Shown piece after piece: positions 42,809-51,409 of a DNA stretch of 64,000 nucleotides. A model generated the notes under the pieces. The model searched no databases, had not been told where the DNA came from, and saw only the letters and a list, made by a program, of their open reading frames with translations. This DNA is from Acidimicrobiaceae bacterium (GTDB lineage Bacteria; Actinomycetota; Acidimicrobiia; Acidimicrobiales; RAAP-2): NCBI GenBank assembly GCA_027355725.1, contig DAIEHI010000104.1:17149-81148 (forward strand). The letters are read 5' to 3'. The translations under genes were made by a program, and so were the position numbers. Positions within the stretch are counted from its first letter, which is position 1. Every line of letters begins with the position of its first letter.

Positions 42809-43546
42809 GTGGCGAAACCATTGATTGGCATCACCGGGCGGCGCTGGTCGGCGAGGACCTTGGGTTCACACCTTCCAAAGGCCATGCAGGATTTGACGTT
42901 CGATCTGCACTTCTCTGATTATCCGCGCTCGGTCGCGCTGGCGGGCGGTCTGCCCGTTGAGTTGACGCGTGACGCTGACGTGTCGGGGATTGTTGAGCGC
43001 ATGGATGCGTTGGTCTTAAGCGGTGGAGCCGACCTCGATCCGAGTATTTACGATGCCCTTCCCGATGAGAATCTCGGACCACTCGAACAGGACCGCGACA
43101 CATGGGAGATGGCACTCCTTGACGCGGCGCGTGAACGCAAGTTACCGGTGTTGGCGATTTGTCGAGGATTCCAACTGGTCAACATCGTCTTTGGAGGAAC
43201 ATTGCATCAACACGTTGAGCTCGAAGAGGGTGTCGGGCATCCCCAGTGGGACGTGAGCGGACGTAGCGTCACCCACGAGGTTCACGTTGTTGACAACACC
43301 ATCGCATCGACCCTGTTCCCAGAGGTTCTGGGTGTCAATTCCTTGCATCACCAGACCGTGGACCTCGTCGGCGAGGGACTCGTGGTCTCAGCAGTGGCTC
43401 CAGACGGGGTCATTGAAGGACTCGAGACTCCCGATGGCTCGATCCTGGCACTGCAGTGGCATCCGGAACTCCTGACGGCGCCCGACCGCTCTTTTGAATG
43501 GGTCGTTCGTGAAGCGAGCGCCCGGATGCAGCGCGGAGTCGATTGA
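42809..43546 (+). CDS. Class I glutamine-amidotransferase-like gamma-glutamyl hydrolase (PuuD-like)
   Basis: The 245-residue protein is a peptidase C26-type enzyme with nucleophile Cys118 in LAICRGFQLVNIVFGG, and His/Glu in LALQWHPELL. PuuD in Escherichia coli hydrolyses gamma-glutamyl-GABA; related actinobacterial enzymes act in gamma-glutamylated amine breakdown. The neighbouring GS-like ligase and aldehyde dehydrogenase support that role. The start is GTG at 42809, 155 bp after the importer ATPase gene. Confidence 0.88.
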   Translation: MAKPLIGITGRRWSARTLGSHLPKAMQDLTFDLHFSDYPRSVALAGGLPVELTRDADVSGIVERMDALVLSGGADLDPSIYDALPDENLGPLEQDRDTWEMALLDAARERKLPVLAICRGFQLVNIVFGGTLHQHVELEEGVGHPQWDVSGRSVTHEVHVVDNTIASTLFPEVLGVNSLHHQTVDLVGEGLVVSAVAPDGVIEGLETPDGSILALQWHPELLTAPDRSFEWVVREASARMQRGVD

Positions 43547-43748
43547 GGTCCTTTCGGCGAGGGTTCGCGCGTCCCGGCGTTGAGCGCGGTGTCCACTTTT
43601 GTCGCCGTCACAACGAATCGAAGAAGGGGTGTCGAGGGCCATGTTGCGTGTCCTGACCACCACCCGTGGCGATTTCGCGGGTGGGCCATTTCGATAGTAT
43701 CGCTGGGACGCTGACAAGCATCATGGATGACCCATCCAAGGAGACGCA

Positions 43749-45116
43749 ATGACTTCATCAACCCAGGGACGACTCAGTCGCGATGAATTGTTGGGTTTGA
43801 TCGAACGAGGCGAGGTCGACACCGTCATGCTGGCGATGACGGACATGTACGGTCGTTTGCAGGGCAAACGTCTGGACGCGTCGTTCTTTGCTGAGGACCT
43901 CGTTGGTGGCGCGGTCGAGGGTTGCAGTTACGTATTGGCATCTGACGTTGATATGCGAACCATCGATGGTTTCGCCTTGACTTCGTGGGAGCGCGGATAC
44001 GGCGACCTCGCGTTTCAAGCTGACGTGTCGACCATTCGACGCGTCCCGTGGCATGAAAAGACTGTGATCATCTTCGCCGACGTCGAAACTGTCGCTGGCG
44101 CACCAGTGGCACCTTCACCTCGTCAAATACTGAAGCAACAAGTCGCACGCCTGAGCGAGCACAACTGGCACGGTTTCACTGGCACTGAACTCGAATTCAT
44201 TGTCTTCAAGGACACTTACGAAGAGGCGTGGAACAGCGGATATCGCGACATGACGCCGGTCAACCTCTACAACGTTGACTATTCGCTCCAGGGCACCTCG
44301 CGCGTGGAGCCGCTACTCGGGCGCATCAGACGTTCGATGCGCGACGCGGGCATGGTCGTTGAGTCCTTGAAGGGCGAATGTAATTTCGGCCAACACGAGA
44401 TTGCCTTCAAGTACGACCAGCTAGTCGACAAGTGCGACGAGCACGGTCTCTTCAAGCTCGGCGCGAAGGAGATCGCGGCTCAGGAGGGATTCAGTCTCAC
44501 CTTCATGGCCAAGTACGATCAACGCGAAGGAAACTCGTGTCATATCCATCTCTCTCTTCGCGATGATGACGGGCAGCCGGTCTTCGCTGGAACGGGTGAA
44601 CACGGCTTCTCGCCAGTCTTTGCGCACTTTCTCGCTGGTCAGCTCGCGTACTCGCGAGAACTCTCGTTGTTCCTCGCGCCCAACATCAATAGTTACAAGC
44701 GCTTCGTTGAGGGATCGTTCGCTCCAACCGCGCTGTTATGGGGTATCGACAACCGTACGTGCGCATTTCGCGTCGTGGGACACGGGGCATCAATCCGGGT
44801 CGAGTGTCGTATTCCCGGTGGTGACGTCAATCAATATCTCGCGGTCTCGGCACTCGTCGCGGCGGGTCTGCGTGGGGTGGAGGAGTCGCTCGAACTGCCG
44901 CCAGCCTTCGAGGGAAATGCGTACGTCGCCGACGCGCCCCGAGTTCCGACATCCTTGCATGAGGCGCTTGAGTTGTTCGACGCGAGCGTGGTTGCGCGAG
45001 AGGCCTTTTCTGATGAGGTGGTGGACCACTACGTCCACGCCGCACGCACTGAGGTCGCAGCCTATGGAGCGGCCGTGACGGACTGGGAACGATACCGAGG
45101 ATTCGAAAGACTATGA
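43749..45116 (+). CDS. Glutamine-synthetase-like gamma-glutamyl-amine ligase (PuuA/GlnA3-4-like)
   Basis: The 455-residue enzyme belongs to the glutamine synthetase family but has features of the amine-ligating branch: MYGRLQGKRLDASFF near the start, GTELEFIVF (metal glutamates), and GNSCHIHLSLRD where true glutamine synthetases have a GSGMH motif. NRTCAFRVVG and VECRIPGGDVNQYLA are in the ATP and glutamate region. It should couple glutamate to an amine with ATP hydrolysis; the amine (putrescine, another polyamine or ethanolamine) is not fixed by sequence. It overlaps the aldehyde dehydrogenase gene (ATGA). Confidence 0.9.
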   Translation: MTSSTQGRLSRDELLGLIERGEVDTVMLAMTDMYGRLQGKRLDASFFAEDLVGGAVEGCSYVLASDVDMRTIDGFALTSWERGYGDLAFQADVSTIRRVPWHEKTVIIFADVETVAGAPVAPSPRQILKQQVARLSEHNWHGFTGTELEFIVFKDTYEEAWNSGYRDMTPVNLYNVDYSLQGTSRVEPLLGRIRRSMRDAGMVVESLKGECNFGQHEIAFKYDQLVDKCDEHGLFKLGAKEIAAQEGFSLTFMAKYDQREGNSCHIHLSLRDDDGQPVFAGTGEHGFSPVFAHFLAGQLAYSRELSLFLAPNINSYKRFVEGSFAPTALLWGIDNRTCAFRVVGHGASIRVECRIPGGDVNQYLAVSALVAAGLRGVEESLELPPAFEGNAYVADAPRVPTSLHEALELFDASVVAREAFSDEVVDHYVHAARTEVAAYGAAVTDWERYRGFERL

Positions 45117-46477
45117 AGACACCACTTTCCATCATCAACCCCGCGACGGAGGAATCGGTCGCCTCGATTGAAATGTTCGATCTCGAACAGACTGACCGCG
45201 CAATAGAGCGTGCCCAGAGCGTCTCTGGCGCGTGGCGCGCGGTGACACCCGCGGACCGCGCACGTTTGCTTCGGCGGTTCTCTGAAGTGGTCGACGCCCA
45301 TATCGAGGAACTCGCGCGCTTGGAGGTGGCAAATTCGGGCCACACCATCAGCAATGCGCGCTGGGAGGCGGGCAATGTGCGAGACGTCCTCGCGTATTAC
45401 TCGGGTGCACCAGAGCGTCACTCGGGACGCCAGATCCCCGTAGCGGGGGGCGTCGACATGACCTTCTACGAGCCACTCGGGGTCGTAGGGATCATCGTGC
45501 CGTGGAACTTCCCCATGCCCATTGCGGGCTGGGGGCTCGCGCCGGCGCTCGCGGCTGGCAATACGGTCGTGATGAAGCCGGCGACGCTGACGCCACTCAC
45601 CGCAATGCGTCTGGGCGAGCTGGCTCTGGAGGCTGGGATACCAGAGGGCGTGTTCCAGGTGCTCCCCGGTGACGGCGCGACCGTTGGGTACCGGTTCGTG
45701 ACTCACGAAGCGGTGCGAAAGGTCTGTTTCACGGGGTCCAATGCCGCAGGGCGCGAAGTCATGCGCGGATGCGCGGATCAAGTGAAGCGCGTGACCCTGG
45801 AACTGGGTGGTAAGAGCGCGAACATCATCTTTGCTGATAGCGACCTTGAGCGAGCGGCCGCGAGCGCACCGTACGCGGTGTTCGACAACGCCGGTCAGGA
45901 CTGTTGTGCGCGCTCGAGAATCCTTGTCGAAGCAAAGGCCTACGACAGGTTCATGGAGTTGTTCGAGGTGGCCGTGAAGAACGTGCGGGTTCTTGACCCA
46001 ACAGATGAGTCGAGCGAGATGGGTCCCCTCATCACCGCCCACCAACGTGAGAGTGTCGCAGCATTCATTGATGAATCGAACGTGGCTTTTCGTGGCGAGG
46101 CGCCGACCGGTCGGGGGTACTGGATGGCCCCAACCGTTCTCGAGACGCCCGATCGAAGCTGTCGAGCATTCAACGAAGAGATCTTCGGTCCTGTCGTGTC
46201 GGTCGCTCGTTTCGAGGACGAGGCTGAGGCATTGCGGATTGCGAATGAAGGGCCGTATGGTCTCTCGGGATCGATTTGGACCGGCGACGTTGGCCGGGCG
46301 CTGCGCGTTGCACGAGGCGTCGAGACCGGAGCGCTGTCGGTGAACTCGAACTCTTCAGTTCGATACTCGACACCTTTTGGTGGTTTTAAGCAGTCGGGCA
46401 TTGGTCGTGAACTCGGTCCCGACGCGCTCAAGAGCTTCAGTGAAGAAAAGAATGTATTCATAGCAATGGAGGAATAG
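45113..46477 (+). CDS. Aldehyde dehydrogenase of the gamma-glutamyl-amine pathway
   Basis: The 454-residue enzyme has PLGVVGIIVPWNFPMP, VCFTGSNAAGREVM, VTLELGGKSANIIF with the general-base glutamate, and DNAGQDCCARSRILV with the catalytic cysteine. In this context it likely oxidises a gamma-glutamyl amino-aldehyde, as PuuC does. It overlaps the ligase gene by 4 bp and the SDR gene by one base (TAGTG). It is shorter than the paralogue at 28151-29650 and not closely similar to it. Confidence 0.9.
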   Translation: MKTPLSIINPATEESVASIEMFDLEQTDRAIERAQSVSGAWRAVTPADRARLLRRFSEVVDAHIEELARLEVANSGHTISNARWEAGNVRDVLAYYSGAPERHSGRQIPVAGGVDMTFYEPLGVVGIIVPWNFPMPIAGWGLAPALAAGNTVVMKPATLTPLTAMRLGELALEAGIPEGVFQVLPGDGATVGYRFVTHEAVRKVCFTGSNAAGREVMRGCADQVKRVTLELGGKSANIIFADSDLERAAASAPYAVFDNAGQDCCARSRILVEAKAYDRFMELFEVAVKNVRVLDPTDESSEMGPLITAHQRESVAAFIDESNVAFRGEAPTGRGYWMAPTVLETPDRSCRAFNEEIFGPVVSVARFEDEAEALRIANEGPYGLSGSIWTGDVGRALRVARGVETGALSVNSNSSVRYSTPFGGFKQSGIGRELGPDALKSFSEEKNVFIAMEE

Positions 46478-47241
46478 TGGGTCGTCTCGACAACAAGGTT
46501 GCAGTAATCACGGGAGCCGCGAGCGGTATTGGTCGCGCGACGGCTCGGCGCTTCTCCGCCGAGGGGGCCAAGGTCGTCGTTGCCGATGTCGCCCAAGACG
46601 AGGGGACGCAACTCGCGAACGAAATCGGAGGGAGTTACATACACGTGGACGTAGCCGACGAGGCGAGCGTCGAAGCTCTGTACAACACGACCGAAGACCT
46701 CTACGGCGGCATTGACGTACTCTTTAACAACGCGGGGATCTCTCCCGCTGACGATGACTCGATCCTGACCACGGGTCTTGACGCGTGGCGACGAGTGCAG
46801 GACGTGAACCTGACCTCGGTGTACTTGTGCTGTCGTTATGGCATCCCTCACCTGCAAAAGCGCGGCGGCGGATCGATCATCAACACGGCATCCTTTGTGG
46901 CAATGCTCGGCTCAGCCACATCTCAGATCTCGTACACGGCGTCCAAGGGTGGGGTGCTCTCGATGAGTCGAGAGCTCGGCGTTCAGTTCGCGCGTGAAGG
47001 AATCCGAGTCAATGCGCTCTGCCCGGGACCGGTGAATACACCGTTATTACAGGAACTCTTCGCGAAGGACCCCGAACGAGCCGCGCGCCGTCTCGTGCAC
47101 GTGCCAATGGGGCGATTTGCTGAGGTTGATGAGATAGCGAGCGCCGTGTTGTTCCTCGCGAGTGACGACTCATCGTTCATGACGGCATCGACATTCCTCG
47201 TCGACGGTGGCATTCACGCGGCGTACGTAACCCCTCTGTGA
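46477..47241 (+). CDS. Short-chain dehydrogenase/reductase
   Basis: The 254-residue protein is a classical SDR: cofactor motif TGAASGIGRA, NNAG, the catalytic serine in INTASF, and YTASK. VVADV after strand 2 suggests NAD preference. It is the last gene of the amine operon and might oxidise an alcohol or amino-alcohol intermediate; no such step is part of the E. coli Puu pathway, so its function is open. The start is GTG, overlapping the dehydrogenase stop. Confidence 0.88.
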   Translation: MGRLDNKVAVITGAASGIGRATARRFSAEGAKVVVADVAQDEGTQLANEIGGSYIHVDVADEASVEALYNTTEDLYGGIDVLFNNAGISPADDDSILTTGLDAWRRVQDVNLTSVYLCCRYGIPHLQKRGGGSIINTASFVAMLGSATSQISYTASKGGVLSMSRELGVQFAREGIRVNALCPGPVNTPLLQELFAKDPERAARRLVHVPMGRFAEVDEIASAVLFLASDDSSFMTASTFLVDGGIHAAYVTPL

Positions 47242-47247
47242 GGGCGT

Positions 47248-47278
47248 GGTTGCGCTCGGTGCTTGACCGGGCGCAACC
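47248..47278. terminator. Stem-loop after the amine operon
   Basis: Arms 47248-47260 and 47266-47278 pair over 13 bp with one G-T wobble and a 5-nt loop, 6 nt after the SDR stop. The following sequence is only weakly T-rich. It may serve both this operon and the convergent minus-strand gene at 47330. Confidence 0.6.
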
Positions 47279-47329
47279 ATCGTGTTGTGATCAGCCGTCG
47301 CTGGTGCGATCGCGCGTTGCTTCGTTGCG

Positions 47330-48241
47330 TTAGGGCATGAAATATTCGTTCAGATACTTCTCGCCCTCGTCGCAACATATCGTCACCACCGTCGCCTCAC
47401 TGCCTAAGTCGTTGAGCATCTGGCGTGCCACGACCATGTTGGCCCCCGAACTCGGCCCTACGAGCAGGCCGTGTTCTCGAGCAAGGCGCCGCATCTCGGC
47501 AATCGCGTCGTCACTATGCACTGGCACGACGCGGTCCACGATCTCCTGGTGGCGCTGATAGATGGTGGGAACGAAGCCGTCTGAGATGCCTTCGATTCGG
47601 TGCAGGCCTGCATCACCGCACGATATGGTGCACGATTCACTCGGTTCGAGCGCGACAATCATGGTCGCAGGATTCACCGCGCGAAATGCCTGACCGACGC
47701 CGATCAATGTTCCTCCAGTGCCCACACCCATGACGAGTGCGTCGGGGACACGTCCGTTGGGGAGTTGCGCGAGGATCTCGGGACCGAGCCACGTTCGATT
47801 CTCCTCGACATTCCACTCCGACTCGAATTGATGGGGTGCGAAGTACCCAGGTTGGGCGCCAAGTCGGTTGGCTTCGATGAGTGCTTCGTTGACGTGAAAG
47901 TCACCGATGTTAAGAAGCTGGGCACCGAAAGCGTTGGAGATGGCCGCACGTTCGCGACTCATGCCGTTGGGCATGACTACGAGCATCTTGTATCCCTTGA
48001 CGGCAGCGACCATGCTCATCGCGTTTCCCGTATTGCCGCTCGATGCTTCGACGATCGTGTCGCCGGGCTTCAACAGTCCTTCTCGTTCTGCGCGCTCAAT
48101 TATGTAACGCGCCATGCGAGCCTTGATCGAGCCCGAGGGGTTCAGGTATTCGAGTTTTAGCCACGCACCATCGACCTCAATCAATGGCGTCGAACCGATG
48201 GCGTCGAGCACATTCTTCGAGACGTTCTGACCAATGTTCAC
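47330..48241 (-). CDS. Cysteine synthase / cystathionine beta-synthase-like PLP enzyme
   Basis: The 303-residue enzyme is a fold-type II PLP protein with the lysine in LNPSGSIKARMA (Lys40), EASSGNTGNA for the phosphate loop, GVGTGGTLIGVG and the late GPSSGANM. It probably makes cysteine from O-acetylserine or O-phosphoserine, or a related beta-substituted amino acid. I chose the GTG at 48241 because GAGGGGG precedes it by 5 nt; the frame extends eight codons upstream. No serine acetyltransferase gene is close. It is convergent with the amine operon. Confidence 0.88.
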   Translation of the reverse strand: MNIGQNVSKNVLDAIGSTPLIEVDGAWLKLEYLNPSGSIKARMARYIIERAEREGLLKPGDTIVEASSGNTGNAMSMVAAVKGYKMLVVMPNGMSRERAAISNAFGAQLLNIGDFHVNEALIEANRLGAQPGYFAPHQFESEWNVEENRTWLGPEILAQLPNGRVPDALVMGVGTGGTLIGVGQAFRAVNPATMIVALEPSESCTISCGDAGLHRIEGISDGFVPTIYQRHQEIVDRVVPVHSDDAIAEMRRLAREHGLLVGPSSGANMVVARQMLNDLGSEATVVTICCDEGEKYLNEYFMP

Positions 48242-48831
48242 GTGAACCCCCTCATCTGTGTGCACTAATTTTCCACCTTAGTGGTGGCTCGGATCGCACC
48301 TTTGAGATTGTGCATCACCCGGCGGGTCGGATGGTCGCTACGTTGACGAAGGGTGCTGGAAGACGTGTACCCATGAGTGTGAACTTGAGTCTTCGAGGCG
48401 CACTGTCGAGCGTCACATCCACACCCGCTATGCCCGCATCTGTCACTCCATCACATGGTGTTACAACATGGGCGCGGTGAATCACCGTGCTTCGAATGAG
48501 TCGCGAGAGACGATGGCACATCGTCGTCGTTGCGATTCTTGAGCGTCGCCTTGGAATCCGTCGTTGCACAGTGCCGTTTCACGGATCCATCGAGCTGAGC
48601 GCACGACACAGCGGCGACAAGTTGTAGGCGAATACGCGCGAGTGTCGCCGCCCAGGTGGAATCCAAGGTGACGATTTCTTGAAAGTTTGATGAGAATGCA
48701 CTTTGGTGAGATTCTCGTGATGAGAGCGTGCAAGCGCCAGGAAACTTCATGACTGTTGACGCCCGGTGGCGCGAACGTGACGAGACGAATTGATGGTGGC
48801 CCGGTACGCTTGAGTATCTTGAGATACGCCC
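48242..48831. other. Long intergenic region without a recognised gene
   Basis: About 590 bp between two divergent genes. Open frames on both strands up to 99 codons show no recognisable motif or preferred start site. It must hold the promoters of both genes. I see no tRNA, terminator or repeat; a degraded gene is possible but unproven. Confidence 0.5.
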
Positions 48832-50310
48832 ATGACCTCAGTCGCTGAAGTCCTCGGTGGCCGCTACAGCATCGTGCGCCTCTTGGGTAGAGGCGGGATG
48901 TCTGACGTCTACGAGGCCTTCGACATCGTCACGGGCGATTCAGTCGCAATAAAGATCGTTCGCTCGGGGGACCCTGAGGTCGGTCGTCGGTTGTCGCAAG
49001 AAGCTCGTGCCTTGGAGAGCTTTGAACACCCTGGTCTGATACGGCTTCTCGATAGTGGTGAGAGGGGCGACCAGGCGTATCTTGTGATGGAGCTCATCAG
49101 TGGCGCGACCCTCGCTCAGACCCTTCGCGACGGTGCACTCTCGTCACGTGACACCGCAAACCTGGGTGCTCGACTCGCCGATGCACTCGCGTACGTGCAC
49201 GAGCGCGGCGTGGTCCATCGTGATGTGAAGCCGTCAAATATCCTGCTTTCGGCCTCTGGCGATGCTTGGCTCGGAGATTTCGGCATTGCCATGCTCCACG
49301 ATGCCTCAGTGCTCACCGCTACAGGTTCCACCATGGGGACGGTCTCGTACATGGCGCCCGAGCAACTAGAGAATCATTTTGTTGGCGGGGCCGCTGATAT
49401 ATGGTCACTCGGCATCATCCTGCTTGAGTGTCTCACGGGTCGAAGGGTCTACGAAGGGACCCCGAGTGAGGTGCTCGCCCGGCGACTGGCGGGTCCAGTC
49501 CCAGTGCCGGCGCAACTGCCAACGCCGTGGAGGTTGGTGCTGTCAGGAATGTTGAGTCATGATCCCGAGGAGCGTTTGAAAGGGACTGAGGTGGCCGCCC
49601 TTCTCGCCACGAGTGCCTACGATGCGCAACTCACGGTGGCCGATAGCGACATCACGACGCCACTTCGAGCGGGGAGCGCTGACAGAACCGAGATGATGCC
49701 TGGTCTGGTCATCTCGAACGCGAGGGATGATGAGACTCGCGTGATACAACCGCTGTCAGCGACTGCTCCGCCCCGATCGCGCAAGTGGCTTGCGCGTGCA
49801 GGTGCAGCATTAGGTCTCGCGGCAGTGATGGGCGTCGCGTTCTATCTGAGCGCGAGTTCACCCCCAACCAAGCATCACCCTCCAACGACCATTCCACCTA
49901 CGACCACGACGACAGTGCTCGCTGGCACCGCTGCGTTGCAGGCGTTGCAGAGTCAAGTCAATGCCGGCGAGGTCGCAGGAACCATCAACCGCGCGTCGGG
50001 AGATGCGATCACTCAGCCGGCATTCGCAGCACAGAGTGCGTACACGACCGGTCTTACTAAGTCCGCTGCCAACGACCTAGAACTCGCTGCGAGTGCGATC
50101 TCTGGTGGCGTTCTCAACCACACCATCGGTCCGGTTGAAGGTCAGTTGCTCCAAGAGGACCTCGCACTCTTGGCAACGGCACTCAATCTCAGTTCTGCGG
50201 TCACTCCTCCTACGACGACCACGACGACCACGACAACGCCGGTCCTGACGATTCCCCCCTTCCCGTCATTTGGCAACCCGGGCGGCCCCGGAAAGAGCGC
50301 TAGTCATTGA
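48832..50310 (+). CDS. Membrane Ser/Thr protein kinase (PknB-type kinase domain, no PASTA)
   Basis: The 492-residue protein has a kinase domain (about 12-265): glycine loop GRGGMSDVY, Lys41 in VAIKIV, HRDVKPSN with catalytic Asp131, DFGIA and MAPEQLEN. A single membrane helix follows near 322-342 (AGAALGLAAVMGVAFYLSA). The outer part has Pro/Thr-rich linkers around a short Ala-rich helical domain of about 90 residues. No PASTA repeats are present, unlike PknB proper. It should phosphorylate cytoplasmic proteins in response to an unknown external signal. Confidence 0.92.
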   Translation: MTSVAEVLGGRYSIVRLLGRGGMSDVYEAFDIVTGDSVAIKIVRSGDPEVGRRLSQEARALESFEHPGLIRLLDSGERGDQAYLVMELISGATLAQTLRDGALSSRDTANLGARLADALAYVHERGVVHRDVKPSNILLSASGDAWLGDFGIAMLHDASVLTATGSTMGTVSYMAPEQLENHFVGGAADIWSLGIILLECLTGRRVYEGTPSEVLARRLAGPVPVPAQLPTPWRLVLSGMLSHDPEERLKGTEVAALLATSAYDAQLTVADSDITTPLRAGSADRTEMMPGLVISNARDDETRVIQPLSATAPPRSRKWLARAGAALGLAAVMGVAFYLSASSPPTKHHPPTTIPPTTTTTVLAGTAALQALQSQVNAGEVAGTINRASGDAITQPAFAAQSAYTTGLTKSAANDLELAASAISGGVLNHTIGPVEGQLLQEDLALLATALNLSSAVTPPTTTTTTTTTPVLTIPPFPSFGNPGGPGKSASH

Positions 50311-50645
50311 GTAGACCCTGTCGCCACGGTTCATGAAGATGGTGCATTGAAGGCGAGTCCCCGTCACCGCTGCTCGCGTGCGGCATCGTTGCATTGTCTG
50401 AAGGAACTGATTCGTAGGAAACGGCGAAACTGTGTGACTACGTTGCCTCGGAGTCGCCAGTGGGTAAAAGCCCTTCTTGACGTGACATGGTTTCACTCTC
50501 ATCTTGAATCGAGCGCTCAACGAGCGTCGCATGGACTTGGCCGCGTGGTCGGCAAACTCAACGAGGACTTAGCCAGATGTCAGTGCACGTTGATCGCGAT
50601 GTCCTGGTTTGATCTGCCCTCAGAGACGAATCGAGGTCAAAGGCG
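50311..50645. other. Intergenic region without a recognised gene
   Basis: About 335 bp between the kinase gene and a convergent secreted-protein gene. Frames on both strands lack recognisable features. No RNA gene or obvious terminator hairpin was found. Confidence 0.5.
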
Positions 50646-51248
50646 CTACAACTTCTGTCCGGGGTGAACGGGTCGAGCTCCGAGTGCGGTGAGTGCGGCC
50701 GCGCGGATAGTCATGGCACTCGCGACTGAAGTCTTCAGTTGCGCGCGGGCTGTGGCACGCTCGGCTGCGGTGGTCGCACTCGCGAGTGCGTGGGAGAACG
50801 TGCTCTGTGCGGCTGCGACCGAAGCGCGATAATCGACGTTGGCTGACTGGAGGCCGGAGACGAACGTGCTGCCAACGTAACCTGCAGGTGGCGCGGGAGG
50901 GTCGCCGGCTGCGGTGATTGCCGCAACACGCACATTGATAGCTGCTTCGAGTGCGGCGTCAAGGGAGAGTCGTGCGCTTTCACGCTCCGCTCTCGCCGTC
51001 GAAGCGTTCAAGGCCGCGCTGAACGTGGCGTCGGCGCTCTGGACTGATGCTCGGTAAGTTGCGTTGATGGCTTTGAGGCCATTCACGTACGCGCTCCAGG
51101 TTGCGTGAAAACTCGTCCAGTTGTTCACCACCGTGGTGGAGGTGGCGCTTGCACTTCGTGTCGAGTCTGCGAAGGCGGCTGTAGGGGTTCCGATTGCGAG
51201 GATCACAATAAGGGCGCCAGAGGCAATGCGGGTGGTCGTACGGGTCAC
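50646..51248 (-). CDS. Secreted Ala-rich protein with two tandem helical repeats, unknown function
   Basis: I read a 200-residue protein from the GTG at 51248, where AAAGGCG stands just upstream; the frame is open 24 codons further to 51320. The signal peptide (TRIASGALIVILAIGTPTAAFA) fits this start. Two tandem units of about 60 residues follow, each with a VNGL or VSGL opening, a YRASV segment, an A-S/T-A-AER core and a final VRAAAIT/IRAAALT-like segment. The predicted structure is helical. No family is recognised. Its gene is convergent with the kinase gene. Confidence 0.68.
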   Translation of the reverse strand: MTRTTTRIASGALIVILAIGTPTAAFADSTRSASATSTTVVNNWTSFHATWSAYVNGLKAINATYRASVQSADATFSAALNASTARAERESARLSLDAALEAAINVRVAAITAAGDPPAPPAGYVGSTFVSGLQSANVDYRASVAAAQSTFSHALASATTAAERATARAQLKTSVASAMTIRAAALTALGARPVHPGQKL

Positions 51249-51409
51249 GGGTTCGCCTTTCATCGGAACTGTTGTCACACTAGGAAGTGCACTTGTGAGT
51301 GGTATGTGAATTCTCTTCACTTCAGTTAAGAGAGTGAACTGTCACTGGTAGCGGTGCGAGACGAGCAAAGAGCATTCGAGGTATCGCTATCGTCGCCCTG
51401 GCGACGTCG

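Noticed and set aside
45062..46045. Long open frame of 327 codons on the minus strand inside the aldehyde dehydrogenase gene
   Set aside because: It lies antisense to a clear aldehyde dehydrogenase with all catalytic motifs, and its own translation has no recognisable features. Long antisense frames are common in G+C-rich genes.
48451..48750. 99-codon minus-strand frame in the long gap upstream of the kinase gene
   Set aside because: No ribosome-binding site, motif or membrane/signal feature; the composition looks random.
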